The notes under the pieces are model-generated. The model had not been told where the DNA came from, did no database searches, and saw only the letters and a list, made by a program, of their open reading frames with translations. From contig VXAY01002201.1 in NCBI GenBank assembly GCA_013399855.1, positions 186,001 through 250,000 on the forward strand: a DNA stretch of 64,000 nucleotides, in the 5' to 3' direction. A program made the translations under genes and the position numbers. Below, piece by piece: positions 1-11,675 of the stretch (position 1 is the stretch's first letter; the number at the start of each line of letters is the position of its first letter). The DNA comes from Oxyruncus cristatus (Eukaryota; Chordata; Aves; Passeriformes; Cotingidae).

Positions 1-1545
1 TTTCACCCCGAGCTGCTACAGCAGCCCCAAAAATATACTGCAGCACGTGAGCAGGACTTCGCCTAGATAAATTAATCTAAATGTATTTCAACTCTGTCTC
101 CCTGAAACAATGCCTGATTTTCACTACAACTCCCAAATTCGAAACACCAAAAGCCATTTGTAGGGAGCATAGAAGCCATGACATCTGAAGAGGTTATTCA
201 GTAGCTTTTCACCACACAGCAAACTCTACTTACACAAATTTGTTAATTCTTTTCTCACGCCTATTTCCAGCAAACTACAGCCCAGTGAGTCCTTGTGATC
301 AAGCAGATGTACATCTGACTGAAAACTGAGAGATGTCACACAAGAACAATCAATGTCAAAAAGGAGAGAAGAATTTTAAAACATTTATCTGCTACTGTCT
401 CTCATGCACCTAAGAGTCTGTTCTCCTTGAAATTCTCTGAAAAGCTCTCCCTTAGATTTGGTTTATACAGGCCAGCAGTTTCTCTTCAAGCAGAGGCCTT
501 CTGAATCTGAGTTTAAAATAATTTCCCAGTGTTCTACAAGTATGTGAAGTAGAAATACTAGGGATGTCTTGCCTGTGTTTCACATTAGAAGTACTGGCTT
601 CCAAAATTAAGCGAACTTTTAAGAGATATCCCAGCTACCTAATTTCAGCACCTTTATACGTTTTTGATAATCTACGTGACTTCTTTTCAGCCCTGACATA
701 GGAGCAGGTTACAGTGTCAGTGCTGGACACCTGGATTTGGAAGTAGTCCTTCTGGAGACTATAGGAGCCAGAGCTTAAAACTGAACACAGCAGTGAAAGG
801 GTCTTCCTTGTTCTTAGTAATGGAAAAGGGTGGCAGATACCACAAAGTAACTGCAAAAATTAATTCCTTTTTTATAGGCCACGTGGATGTACTGATGTTG
901 CTAATTGACAAAGCTCTCCTCGCTAAAACAGAGAGACAGAAGATGGTTTCTGCCTTCTCCCCACAAAAATCAGAACAGGCAAAAAGTAGTTAAAGGATTT
1001 TAACTGTTCTCTGAAGTGTTATTCTGAACCGCATTTCAGCTCCATTCATGCCTACTTCAAAACTCTTGCTTATTTTTCTTCCATCTCCTCCTTCCTATTC
1101 CCAAAGCCCCTGGAAACATAAAATTAAGCATAATAAAATATCCATACCTATTAAACCAAAGCAAAAAAAAAGTTCTTTTTGTCTGGGATTTTGATTTTGA
1201 TGAACTGGAGCCTTCCAGGACCTTTACTTTGATGTTTTCAGAAACATCAAAAGATCAGGCTTGTTATCAACATCATTAGTGCAGGCTGAAGATGTTTAAT
1301 ACTCCAACACATACACAAAATGCAGCACAGAATCCCCCAATGGCCTTTGCCTTGTTTTTATTCCTTCTTTTTTAATTTTGATTTTAAATCTGATTTGCAT
1401 TTCTCATTCTAAGCCATTTGCTTCTCTCCCACCCTGCCCCATCATCTCATTAAGTCACCAGAAGAGCTTTCTAGTGCTGACCTATTCCCCCTTCCCGAGG
1501 GGAATTTTATAAACTCCTTACTACCCTACCATAATATATGGCAGT
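1..1545. other. unannotated AT-rich noncoding stretch
   Basis: I see no gene, LINE, LTR or SINE here. The only open frames are under 80 codons and overlap on both strands at about 635-993, with no recognisable domain. The sequence ends at the 3' terminus of the CR1 element that follows. It is probably intronic or intergenic DNA. Confidence 0.6.
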
Positions 1546-2060
1546 TCATAGAATCACAGAATAGTCTGGATTGGAAGGGACGTTAAAGATCCTCTAATTC
1601 CAACCCCCCCCTGCCTTTCACAAGAGCAGGTTACTCAGAGACACATCCAACCTGGCCTTGAACACTTCCAGGGATGGGGCATCGACAACTTCCCTGGGTG
1701 ACTTATTCCAGTATCTCACCACCCTCACAATACACAATTTTTGTCCTAATATCTAATTTAAATGTTTCAGTTTGAAGATATTCCCCTTGTCCTGTCACTA
1801 CCTGCTCTTGTAGGCTCCCTTAAGATATTGGAAGGCTGCAGTTAGGTCACCCCAATGTCTTCTCTTTCCCATGCTGAACAAACCCAATTCCCTCAAACTT
1901 TCCTTGTAGGAGAGATGCTCTATCCCTCTAATCATCTTCATGGCCCTCCTCCGGACTTGCTCCAACAGGCTGATGTCCTTCCTGTGCTGCAGACCCCAGA
2001 GGTGGATGCAGCATTCCAGGTGGGATCTCACAAGAGTGGAGTAGATGATTACTCACAGTG
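1546..2060 (-). pseudogene. CR1 ORF2 C-terminus plus 3' UTR (decayed)
   Basis: The minus strand from about 2050 reads as the last part of CR1 ORF2. YSTLVRSHLECC is followed by HLWGLQHRKDISLLEQVRRR and LRELGLFSMGKRR, matching the family's usual LYSALVRPHLEYC, then a basic VQRRA segment, then LRELGLFSLEKRR. An open frame covers 2031-1798. The rest, to 1546, is the CR1 3' UTR with its typical words for 'Leu-Glu-Val-Phe-Lys' decay and the terminal ATTCTATGA-type repeat. This C-terminal block follows the finger, palm and thumb of the reverse transcriptase in intact elements. Here it is fused directly to the pre-RT linker. Confidence 0.8.
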
Positions 2061-2061
2061 A

Positions 2062-3095
2062 AAAGGACTTTACTCCCCAGTCCCCATCCTGCTGTCCATC
2101 CACTTGAGAGGTATGGGAAGAGAGCTTGCCATTGAAGACTGAGACAAAAAAGTTGGTGAGTATCTCAGCCTCCTCCTCATCTGCTGTTACCAGTTTTCAA
2201 GCATTGTTTACCAGTGGGGTACACCTTCTTGGATCTTCCTTTTCTGGTTAACATACCTGTAGAAGCCCTTCTTGTTATTCTTTGTGTTCCCTGCCAGGTT
2301 CAGTTCCAGCTTTGCCTTGGCCTTCCTCATCCCATCCCTACACAACTGAACTTCATTTTCTATGCTCTTCCCAGGTTAATTGTCCTTGTTTCCACTGCCT
2401 GTGCAATCGCTTCTTTCCCTTCAGTTTGACCAGCAGTTCCCTACTCAGCCGTGCTGGTCTCTTGCCTTCCTTGACTGACTTCAGGATTGCTACCTCTCAT
2501 GCTCCATGAAAGACTTCCTTAAAGATTTCCTAACCCTTCCTGCTCTCTTGTCCCTGAGGGCAGTCTCCCAGGGAATTCTACTGACTAACTCCTTGAAGAG
2601 ATGGAATTTTGCCTTCCTGCAGCTCAGAGGCCTAACTTTCCTCCTTACCTGACCCACATCCCTCAGGACTGCCAACTCCACCCATGCTGATGTCCACGAT
2701 TAGCTCGCTTAACATTGGTGACCATCAGATCCAGTACTGCATCCCCTCTAGTAGGGCTGTCTATTACCTGGCTCATCAAGTTTTCCTCCATGCATTCCAG
2801 GAGTCTGGAATTGCCTGCAGCTCACTCTGCCACTTTCCCAGCAGATGTCAAGGTGGTTGAGTCCCGCAGCGGGACAGGAGCCTGCCAGAGCGATGCCTCC
2901 TGTGGCTGGAGCAAGAAGGCTCCACCAACAGGCTCCCCTTGACTCTGAGTAGTAAACACCAACCACAAGGTCCCCTTTGTTGTCTCTGTCTCTAGTTCTT
3001 AACCATAAGTTTTCAACCTGCTCACGGCTGTTCTTCAGAGACAGCTCTTTACACTCAATCTACCTCTTGATGTAGAGGGCAACCCTGCTGTTGGG
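2062..3095 (-). pseudogene. CR1 ORF2 endonuclease and linker remnant (decayed)
   Basis: Minus-strand conceptual fragments follow CR1 ORF2 in order. RVALYIK and NSREQVENLWLR come from the middle of the apurinic-type endonuclease, then GDLVVGVYY, then LNHLDICWESG, which corresponds to the family's GDFNHPDICW around the catalytic Asp-x-Asn. Next come VGQVRRKVRPLSCRKAKFH and LFKELVSRIPWETALRDK from the linker, then LVTADEEEAEILTNFFVSVF, which normally lies just before the reverse transcriptase. In the DICW block the usual GDF is replaced by AGL, so the catalytic Asp is gone. Stops and frameshifts separate the blocks. This is a fossil with no expected activity. Confidence 0.75.
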
Positions 3096-3300
3096 CTGTT
3101 GGCATATTGGGCCCTCTGTTCCCCTAAGAAGGGAATTGCCTATGACCATAACCCATCTTCCTCTCGGAAGTCGCTGTAATACGAGGTGTTCACCTTTCTG
3201 GTTGTGGTGATACCTCTGGTGTAACTGCACCTTCATCCTTTTTATCCTTAGGCTGGTCTTCCATGTGCAAAGCCTCTTACCTCACACTTCTGCAAGTGCC
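3096..3300 (-). pseudogene. CR1 ORF1 fragment (esterase-domain start)
   Basis: The minus strand reads EDQPKDKKDEGAVTPEVSPQ upstream of RGRWVMVIGNSLLRGTEGPI. The second block matches the GDSLLRGTE motif at the start of the SGNH-esterase-like domain of CR1 ORF1. Here the motif's Asp is Asn; its Ser would be the nucleophile in the family. The domain stops after about 15 residues and the sequence jumps to the ORF2 endonuclease near 3095-3110. The upstream end of CR1 similarity is near 3300 but is soft. Confidence 0.6.
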
Positions 3301-4851
3301 CACTGAAATATATGGAAACATGGCACTTCAGATATTTTGCTGAAGTGAGCGTGAAAGAGGTTTGGGTTTTCTTTTAAGTGTTGATTGTTCTTATTTTAAA
3401 TAAAGGTATTTAGTTTCCAGGAAAGATCTGATGGGCAAATGAGGGAAAAAATGTAGAACTTGAAATTCTTTAGAGGAAGAGGCAGCAAATCTGTGAGGCT
3501 TCATCTATTAATTCTGGGAAATTTGCTTTCAAACTACATTTTAATGGCAACCATTAATTTAGACCAAATAGGAAGGTAATGCATGAGAGAATACACTGAT
3601 CTCACTCCACAGGTGTTTCTTTGATATGAAATGCACCATCGACAGATCAAGCCCTCAGCTGTCCAAACCAGACAGGCACTTACAAAAGACTATTTAACAA
3701 AATCTAGGGATGTTCATGACACATGACTGCACTTTTCCCAGAAACGGGGTGGTTATTTCACCGTTTTCAGCACATAAACATCCCTATGAGAGTCCGTAGG
3801 ACTGAACAGTCCTCCTGTATAAAAATCTTGTAACTAGGCTCCTCTCTCACTCACTCTGCAGTGACTCATTGACTCTGCAGTCACTACACATGTTGTGGCA
3901 GAGTCTGAAACATTCTTTTGAAGTGCAGCCTCTTGCTTTGGCTCTTTCAGGGCTTCATATTTCTCCCCAGGTAAGCACCTGAGCACGAGCAACCTAACTG
4001 GTTTCTTTTTCTGAAATTGCCAGTTGAGCAATTTAGTTGAGCAGGAAGCACCTTATGCACAGAAGCCTGGAGAGAAGCCCAATGATGCCAACAAAATTGT
4101 ATGTAATTTTAAAATGCTGGCATCAGACTGAGCTTGTAGTTCGATGATTACGTTTGTTCTCCCTATCAACTATGAGAACCAAGCAATAATCTCCGAGGAA
4201 TGGTCAAGCAGAGAGATTTATTCCAACAATATCAGGCTTCTTTCATTGCAAACAACATCATTATAAAAATATCACTGCATGAAAGGACTTACAGTAAGAA
4301 AAGCTGTACAGGCTAACACTGCTGTCCTTGATTAAATAGTCTCATGTGATCTTCTGAAAGAACTAATGCCTTCAGTACTCCTTTACCATGGGCAACCTGT
4401 TACATCTAATTTTCTTCTACAGAGCTATCGATGTGTACTTGGTTACACTGCTTAAAGGAGAAAACAGAACAGGTCATCACAGACGTTAAAGAAGAGGATG
4501 ACGAAGAATAAGCACATGGATTCAAGCCGTAACTTAAAAATTTGTGGGCTGCAGTGTCTCACTGTTTTGTCCAGATCTAGTGTTGCTACATTTACATAAA
4601 CTACTCTAAGTACGACTGTAGCACAGTCCCCACAGCCACATGCTCATGACCCCACTGGCCCCAGTAAGTACATATCACACTGCAAACACACTGTTCACTG
4701 TCTACATCAACACAACTTGGTGACAAAAGAAGAAATCCTAAAAATATCTGAAAACAAAATGTTTTCCATTCTCTGTTATAGATCCTTGTTTTCAAATTTG
4801 CCACGAAAAACAATTCAATTGCATCTGGAAGGCGCTGACAGCCTGGAACAT
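3301..4851. other. unannotated noncoding stretch
   Basis: No repeat family or gene is recognised. Open frames at 3834-4031 and 4601-4813 (both minus) are short and lack domains. Base composition is ordinary for the window. Confidence 0.55.
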
Positions 4852-4913
4852 ATCATAGATGGTTTTGGTTGGAAGAGACCTTTAAAGGTCATCTGCTCCA
4901 ATTCCCTCTTGAA
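4852..4913 (-). mobile_element. CR1 LINE 3'-end stub
   Basis: ATCATAGATGGTTTTGGTTG followed by GGAAGAGACCTTTAAAGGTC and ATCTGCTCCAA is the reverse complement of the CR1 3' tail. Only about 60 bases remain, so this is a strongly 5'-truncated insertion or an eroded one. The palindrome GACCTTTAAAGGTC belongs to the family. Confidence 0.75.
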
Positions 4914-5807
4914 GATGTAGATACAAATATAGATATATTTCTTTCCCACAGAAGCATTATATACTTCAGTGTGAGTACCTGTTATTGCTACAGAGCAGAA
5001 AGGCACAGATGGGAGGTATTTTGCATGTCCAGGAGGCACTACTCATTTGAAAGAAACACATGCACAGCAGTTGCCCACAGTACTACGTGCCTGACCTTGC
5101 AAAGACCTACAGTAAATATTTTTCACTTGCAATTATCCATCAGACAACAAAATTCAACCAGAATGCTTTAAAAAGTACAAAAGGAAAGATGAATGGGATA
5201 GAATTTTTATTAAGTTATTAGAGGAAATTATTACTGCAGAATCCATCTCTGTCACATGCTTTTAATAGGAGAGCAGCCATGACTGGTAGCTTTCAGAAGC
5301 ACTGTATTGTTACAGGTGTAGCTCTCTGGTATAAAGAAATAACTTTATAATGTCTGCACTCTGCCCTTTAAGGACTGTGTTCTTCCCACTATTTGATACA
5401 CTCAGCCTAATAGCACATTGTCCAGACTTGCTGAAGAACTGGAAGACTGCCATTCTTCACATGCTGCACAGATACTTTTGGCTGACAGAGCAAGCAGCAG
5501 CACCGCTCTGCTCCTAAAGAGGATGGACCAAACTCAGCACTTTTTTAGGCAGATCAACCGTCTGTTGATCTCTGTGGAGTCATGTGCCTGCATCCTGCAA
5601 TCTGGGACAGAGTCTGGGTACACAACAGCGTCAAGAGCAATGCTGAGAAATACTTGTCCATCCCAATACCAAACTGAATGTATTGGAAAGTGCTAGACAA
5701 TGGCTGAGCCGTTTGTGATAGTGCTTGAGAACATACATATCCAAGCTACAGTAAAATACACTTTATAACCTTCTAGTTTCATACAGCAATGTGTCTCTGT
5801 CACTAGG
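4914..5807. other. unannotated noncoding stretch
   Basis: No recognisable repeat or gene. A 92-codon frame starting with TTG at 5418 has no domain or codon pattern that supports it. Confidence 0.5.
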
Positions 5808-6015
5808 CACAAGACGCTAGACTTGAGACCTAAGGTTTATCCATGCTTGTGTCAGTGGCCTGCTTGCATCATATTTGCAATTCACTTCACCTCCCTTCCC
5901 TAACTCAGTTCTCTGTCTGCAGAATGGAATTAACACTATTTGCTTTCCATACTGAATGCTTTGAGAGCTACCTCTTACAGCTGCTACATAAAAGCATTAC
6001 TATTAAAGTAATTGT
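5808..6015 (+). mobile_element. MIR-like CORE-SINE (old)
   Basis: The segment follows the amniote MIR order. A decayed tRNA-like head leads to TTCACTTCACCTCCCTTCC, then CTCAGTTCTCTGTCTGCAGA and ATGGAATTAAC (the 'cctcagtttccccatctgtaaaatggg' core). The tail is TGCTTTGAGAGCTACC, then GCTGCTACATAAAAGCATTA, resembling the sauropsid 'gctttgagatc...gctatataa...attatta' end. A 149-codon frame across it is coincidental. Subfamily cannot be given. Confidence 0.65.
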
Positions 6016-9000
6016 TCTGACTATATTTAGGAACTCTCTGTGTGAAGTGCTGAAGCACATTTCTAATGTCAGCAGGATATTAGAAGACCCCTTGTCTCAC
6101 TGGAACAGCTTTAATGAGCTACTAGAAGTAGCTCAGTACATGTTTCTACTGCCACAGTGCTTCATAGCTTGTCCATACATCAAACAGTCTCGGAATATTT
6201 ACCTTCTTTTCTCTGAACCCTCTTGGCTTCAAAGATACAAAGGCTATTCATATGATTGGCAACGTGCCAGTATGGAAATCTGGGCAGCCTAACAACTTAC
6301 TACAAGACCTGTGAAGATAAGGTGGCAGAGAGACAATAGGAGGCAAATTAAATTCCCTAAACTTCATCTTTCTCAGAACTGGAAATTAAAGAATTAAGGT
6401 TTTGTTGTGTGACCCTATCCAGATCAAAGATTACATGGAAACACAGAAGGGACAGGTTCCTATTTCATTCTTCATTACTGGCTGTCATAGTTTGATGAAA
6501 AGATTAAGCAGTAAGAATAGCCAAGAATGCTACTATAATATTCTGAATTTTGCAGTATGCTACAGCAATTATTTAAAATGGCAACAGCTAGTGAGGCCTG
6601 GTATAGAAAGAGAACACTTCTGTGACAACGTTCTATTTCCGTTATAGAGAGAAAATACTCTTTCCTGTTTCTATCTCCACCACCTAAACACACATAAGTC
6701 CCCAAGCAAGATAAATGGTTGCTGTTATGTCAACAGCCCATAACCAGGAGGGAGAAACAGGTACCAGCAGGGAGAGAGGGGGCAGAAGACATAATTAGCA
6801 GCTTCCTCCTCTGAGTGCATCTATGGTGGAACTGTTTATTTACTAGACTCAGAAGTGAATTAACAAACCTTCCATTAGCATTCAAAGCCATGTGAAATCC
6901 CAAGAAGTCTTTGCAAAGCCTGGCAGTACTAACTAGCCATCAGCATCTGCTCTGGGAACACAGCACACAGACATGAGAGGGGGAAACAGAACTGGATCCT
7001 TTCTGTAGGAGTTTGCAGTGGAAAGAAAAAGGAGACAGTGCACATGTTTTCAGTGAGATGATTGCAAAGACCAATTCAAAGGCAGTGTGCCCACAGGTTC
7101 CCTTCCTCTAAAACAAATATTGAAGGGATTCCTAAACCTGAATAAAATTCATCCTTCCAAGCTGTTCAAACAGCACTAGCAGAGAGGAAGCACAAAAATG
7201 GTGCCAAAATAAACACACAAATGAAATGGAAAATTACCTTGAGGAAAGTTACCTGACAAACACAGGCAAGAGATAAGTGGTAGAGGCAAAATCAGCAACT
7301 TCAGAGAAATTACACCAGCTTAGACCAGCTGTGACACAGATCTAGGTGTGGAGAGACTGCATAATTAGATTGGAGAAGACTAACAGCGTATTTTATGGGA
7401 TGGGGAAAAACACGAAGTGACATAAGGGAATTTTCTGAATAATGCTTTTCCCCAAAGGTCTCGAGTTTAATCACTCTTACCTTCAGGGTTTAAGCTTTCT
7501 ACTCTTCCATTTGTGACATGGAGAATGTATTATCTTTATAAAACTCTCCAAAAAACTGCAGATAAAATGAGAATGCAAGTGTAAAGAATTATGGTTGTTG
7601 CTATTATTGAGGATGCTGTAAGTTCCCCTGTTGAGTTGCTAGCAAAACTGATCCTGTTCTTGACTCCAGTTAAGACTCTGTGCTTGGGCTTTCAATTCTA
7701 GCTGTTTTTGCAGAAAACATGATGGGACACACTATTTGCAAGCTAAGGTGAACAAGAATTATACTACAATTCCTAGGAAAACAATTCCTTAACTAATCAT
7801 AGAAAACAACTTTTTGAAGATATGACAAAGTTCACTCCAAGCTACGGACCTTCATCACCCATACAATCCTGTTTACCATGTCACAATGCAACACTGTCAA
7901 AATCAGTGGATTCACACAAGCTTTAACAGGATTAACATAATAGTTTATCAGCCGCTATGCACACAACTCCCTAGACAACAAAGCATTTCCATCACTGGGA
8001 TGAAGCATGGCAGTTATTTAACCATGCCACAACACAACATGGTCATTTGATAACTTGGATGAAAGGCTCCTACATGCAGGAAACTGAGGGAGGGAGTCTG
8101 ACAAGGCATAACAGCCTCTTTTTGGACACTCAAGTTAGTAACTCAACAGCAAAGTTGCAGTATCTTTTGATGCCCATGAATAGACAGAGCTTTGCCTCGA
8201 CCTGTCATTTTTAAAGTACTGTGGCTCCTATATTGGATTGTCACACTGAATCTGTGTGAAGTGCTGCCTTCTGAATCAGTGACCTCACTCCCAAAGTAGA
8301 GTTTTCTTTGATGACAGATATCCTAAGCCACTGCTGACCTCAACCAACCTCATGAAATATAAAAATTTTAAAATCTGAGGCTGCCTGCTCTCTTAAAAAG
8401 CACCACAAAATATTAAACATTACATCATCAGAATCCAAAAGCCATCCTGCCATAGATGTCATCCAAGCACCACTGCCAACAGAGCGAGGACTCCCGTACT
8501 ATACAAAAGGAGTTCAAAAGGCTTCACACAGGTAAACCACAGCTGACAGTGAAAGGAGGATCCCTTTTCTTATACATAATCCAAACCACCAAGAGCCAGC
8601 TTGGTGCCCAGAACAGACTGTAAGCTTGATTTCAGCTCACCTCTATCCTAAATTTAGACCTCTCCAGTCTCTCCAAACTAGGCAAGGAACTCTCCTCCAC
8701 TAATTCCTGAGCCCTTGCATCCAGTAGCTCTCTCCCTAAGCCCTAAGAAAAGGCATTCTCTTCTTCACGAGTTTGAATCTCTGCCAGAAGAATCTACAGA
8801 AAGAGTTCACAGAATCACATCCTGCATTCCTAGATCCAGCTCTCTGGAAGGACAGGGATGGAGTTGGTGGGGTGGTTTAAGCAGAGAAAAGATAAGAGTA
8901 AGGACAGAAAGAAGTGAGTAAAATAGAGATGACTGGTATCTGATGAAAGCTTAGGAAAAAATGATGAAGGGGGGGAATTATGAGACTGAGATATCAATTA

Positions 9001-9280
9001 ACAAGGGAAGGAGAGCATGCAAGAACTGAACTGGTCAGCAAAGGAAGAACATTGTTAGTATTACTAATTCCAGGTTTCCTCACCTTTTATATCCAAGTAT
9101 TGGAAAGGAATCCAAGGCTGCTTCCCAGGGGTTCATTACTAAACCTACCTGTGTAAGTAATATACATGTACTAATTATGTTTTTATTATTTAAATTATTT
9201 CCTTTAGAGCAAAACCAAGAATAGTATTTACTGGGTTATAGTGACTGCCACTTAGTGATCCAGTAACTTGCATAAATATT
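6016..9280. other. unannotated noncoding stretch
   Basis: About 3.3 kb without a gene, LTR or LINE that I can recognise. It has few open frames, the largest being 81 codons at 6402 and 76 at 6705-6475 on the minus strand. It may be unique intronic or intergenic DNA, perhaps with repeats too old to read by eye. Confidence 0.5.
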
Positions 9281-9310
9281 AAAAAAAAATAAAAAAAAAT
9301 AAAAAAAAAA
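9281..9310 (+). repeat. phased A-tract, (A9T)2A10
   Basis: Nine A then T, nine A then T, then ten A gives a perfect 10-base period. It is probably an impure poly(A) microsatellite. A-tracts in phase with the helical turn bend DNA, so this should be a strongly curved or nucleosome-disfavouring spot. Confidence 0.9.
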
Positions 9311-10648
9311 TCCGTTTCATATATACCAGAGCAAACTGCTTCCTAATCCAGCAAGGTATGGTACAAATCAATCAGTTTTGTCAGCTGGAAACCGGCAGAA
9401 CTGCAAACTCTTAGTGCTTAGGATGGCAGGGAAAACACCAAGATTCAACTGACACATTGTTCCAGTGTTGTGACAGAAAACTAAGTACCAGCATAGGTAG
9501 ATTTCAGTAGCTGCTGGGGGTTAGGATTCCAGATCACTGGGGCTGCTCACGTGACATTATTGCTAGATTATCCAAGAGACAGCAGAGAGAAGTTAAACGC
9601 TGGTATTTTGGCTATGAATGCCTTGTTACTAATCTTCAGGTAGCAACAACCACTGATATCACACTAAACCTTAGGGTTAGCACCGGGAATCTGGAAAGTA
9701 AGAACTACAAAGCTAAGCATTTTTTTTCCCTTTGCATAACACAAAATAATAATTGGAGAGTTGACAACAGCAGATTTTAATAACAAATTTGAGTCAGCTA
9801 CAGCAATTAAAATTTATGCTCAAAAGTTTACAATTAAGGTTTGAAAATGGGTACCGTAGAGTGTGGATTGTTACCAAACTCAGAGAACTCGTGATGTCAG
9901 AAGAAAGATGAGGACTGGTGTCAAAAGATATCTTTTACTTTTGATCATTAGTTTTTGATAATCACGCTGTTTTCTAGTTTATACTCACACCTACTATTAG
10001 GGTTCAGTACAGCAGGATAGAAAAAGTGGAATTCTTCTTTCAGTTCAAAAGGTGCAAAGATGTAATTTGTGTATCACATTTTGAATACTGGAGCACTACT
10101 TGGTACCTAGTTTATACTGACAGCTAAGCCTAGGAATAGGTTATGATACCAGGAGGCAAACAAATGAAAACTTCCCAAAACCTGTATGTTGTTGTGAAGT
10201 TTTTCCAATGCTCTGAGGACTAATGTAAAATACTTTACACTTTTTAACCCCAGTTTTTAGGGATCAAATTTTTTTTCCTATAAATTGAAGACTACAGTTG
10301 GAGTTGTGGAGCAGGACCGTAGTGGTCAGAGTGTGTAAAGAATTGCTTTACTTTGAGAACATCAGAAAACAGACATCCACTAGCTATACTATAAGGATGT
10401 TCTATCCCATAAAATTAATTCTACATTAAAGTGTAAGATAGTTAATGATGTAAGTCCAGTGATGACATGCCTGGCTTCAATGAAAAGACAGTAACTCACA
10501 CAACTAAATTTGATTCTGTGTTTGTCAAACCTGTGGGTCTCTGTCCAAGTTTTATTTGTCCATTACATGAAGTGATTTCAATATATTTTATTTTTATCAC
10601 ACTATTGTATGGAATTATCTTCCCTTTCTTTTTTTTTCTGCTGAAGAG
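9311..10648. other. unannotated noncoding stretch
   Basis: No gene or interspersed repeat is recognised. The stretch ends in a pyrimidine tract at about 10617-10642 that could serve as a splice acceptor (see the next entry). Confidence 0.5.
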
Positions 10649-10758
10649 ATGCTTGGAATGGGGCAAACAACAAAGGTCCCATTCAGATATTGCAATGAAA
10701 CCACAGAAAAGTGACAAGCAGGAGTGAAACGGGGGTGCCAGAAAGGGCTGAATCAAAG
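10649..10758 (+). other. candidate noncoding exon (splice-signal pair)
   Basis: A strong pyrimidine tract (TCTTCCCTTTC then a run of T) leads to CTGCTGAAGAG, and 110 bases later AATCAAAG is followed by GTAAGATTAT, a good donor. All three frames contain stops inside the segment, so if transcribed it would be a noncoding or UTR exon. The start could be 10647 if the first AG is used. Such pairs occur by chance in a 64 kb window, so this is a weak call. Confidence 0.2.
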
Positions 10759-11477
10759 GTAAGATTATGTGACTCTAATCACTGCTTCTTTAAGTGTTGA
10801 GAAGTTCTGCAAAAAACTAAAGGAGTGCTCTAAGCTATTTCGACTGGCTTTGGACCTTAATGGATAATGGGGGAGATGACAGCATGGAATTTTTCTAATT
10901 CCTTTATACACCAGACTACTTACAAATATTTTGGGGGAGTAAAAAATTCTGAAAAATAAGCAAACCTAAACTCTATGCAACTTACAAAAGAGAAGAGAAA
11001 AAGAATGAAAAATGCTCTGTGAGTGAATGAGGTCATACTCTTTGAAAAACCAATTAAAGTCTTCAAAAGTTAAAACAATGGTGTTCTGCTAAATCCTAAC
11101 CCGTCTTTTGAAGAGGAAGAAGGCTGAGGGGTAAGACAGTTTAAATTATTAATCTGACCCCATGCTAGTCTGCTTCATTGAAACAATGAGATGAATTATA
11201 GTGAGGGCAATGTTAATTTAAATTACTCTCAGCAAGGTGTGGAGCTCATTTACTATGGGTTTACATGTGTTCATGCATTCCTCTCATACTCCTCCTGCAC
11301 ATATGTATCACTCTAACTCAAAAATACTTCATGTGTCCAAAGCAAAAAGTTTATTACTGAAAGGGCAGATTCACCCAAGACAAAATAATCTTTTTATTTG
11401 AATAGCTTTGTTACAGAAAGGCTCATAACCCCCCAAGGCAAACTCCTCCACGACAGGAGACAATGAACTGCTATGAA
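10759..11477. other. unannotated noncoding stretch
   Basis: Nothing recognisable: no open frame of interest and no clear repeat. Confidence 0.5.
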
Positions 11478-11675
11478 GGATGGCTTAGTAAATGAGACAC
11501 TGGGTTTAGGATTCAGGACAGCTGAGTTCAAGCCCTCTTCAGTTAATGATTCTTTGTGTGACTTTGAACAAGTTGCCTAATTTATTACACCTTTTAGCTT
11601 CTTCTTTGTGTAATGTAGATAACTGCTTCCCATCACACAGGGTGGTGAGTATAAAATCTAACGAGTCAATGATTC
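11478..11675 (+). mobile_element. MIR-like CORE-SINE (old)
   Basis: A near full-length match to the MIR layout. The head reads GGTTTAGGATTCAGGACAGC, then TGAGTTCAAGCCCTC (ending like a tRNA B box). The core reads TGTGTGACTTTGAACAAGTT and then GCCTAATTTATTACACC, corresponding to 'tgtgaccttgggcaagttacttaacctctctg'. Next TGTGTAATGTAGATAACTG matches 'tctgtaaaatggggataat', and CACACAGGGTGGTGAGTATA matches 'cacagggttgtgaggat'. Strand is plus. Confidence 0.75.

Larger units (their letters stand above)
1546..3300 (-). mobile_element. CR1 LINE, internally deleted (ORF1 piece, endonuclease, linker, ORF2 end, 3' UTR)
   Basis: This is a CR1 non-LTR retrotransposon in reverse orientation. Its 3' end is at 1546, where TCATAGAATCACAGA is the reverse complement of the CR1 terminal repeat. 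Read from high to low coordinate it carries an ORF1 esterase-domain fragment (about 3300-3100), part of the ORF2 endonuclease and the linker after it (about 3095-2062), then the ORF2 C-terminus and the 3' UTR (about 2060-1546). Intact CR1 ORF2 has a reverse-transcriptase domain of several hundred residues between linker and C-terminus, and it is absent here. The ORF1-to-endonuclease step is also too abrupt for an intact copy. Frames are broken by stops and shifts, so the copy is dead. It may be one insertion with two internal deletions, or a rearranged family member. The CR1 assignment is firm; the exact junctions are estimates. Confidence 0.85.
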
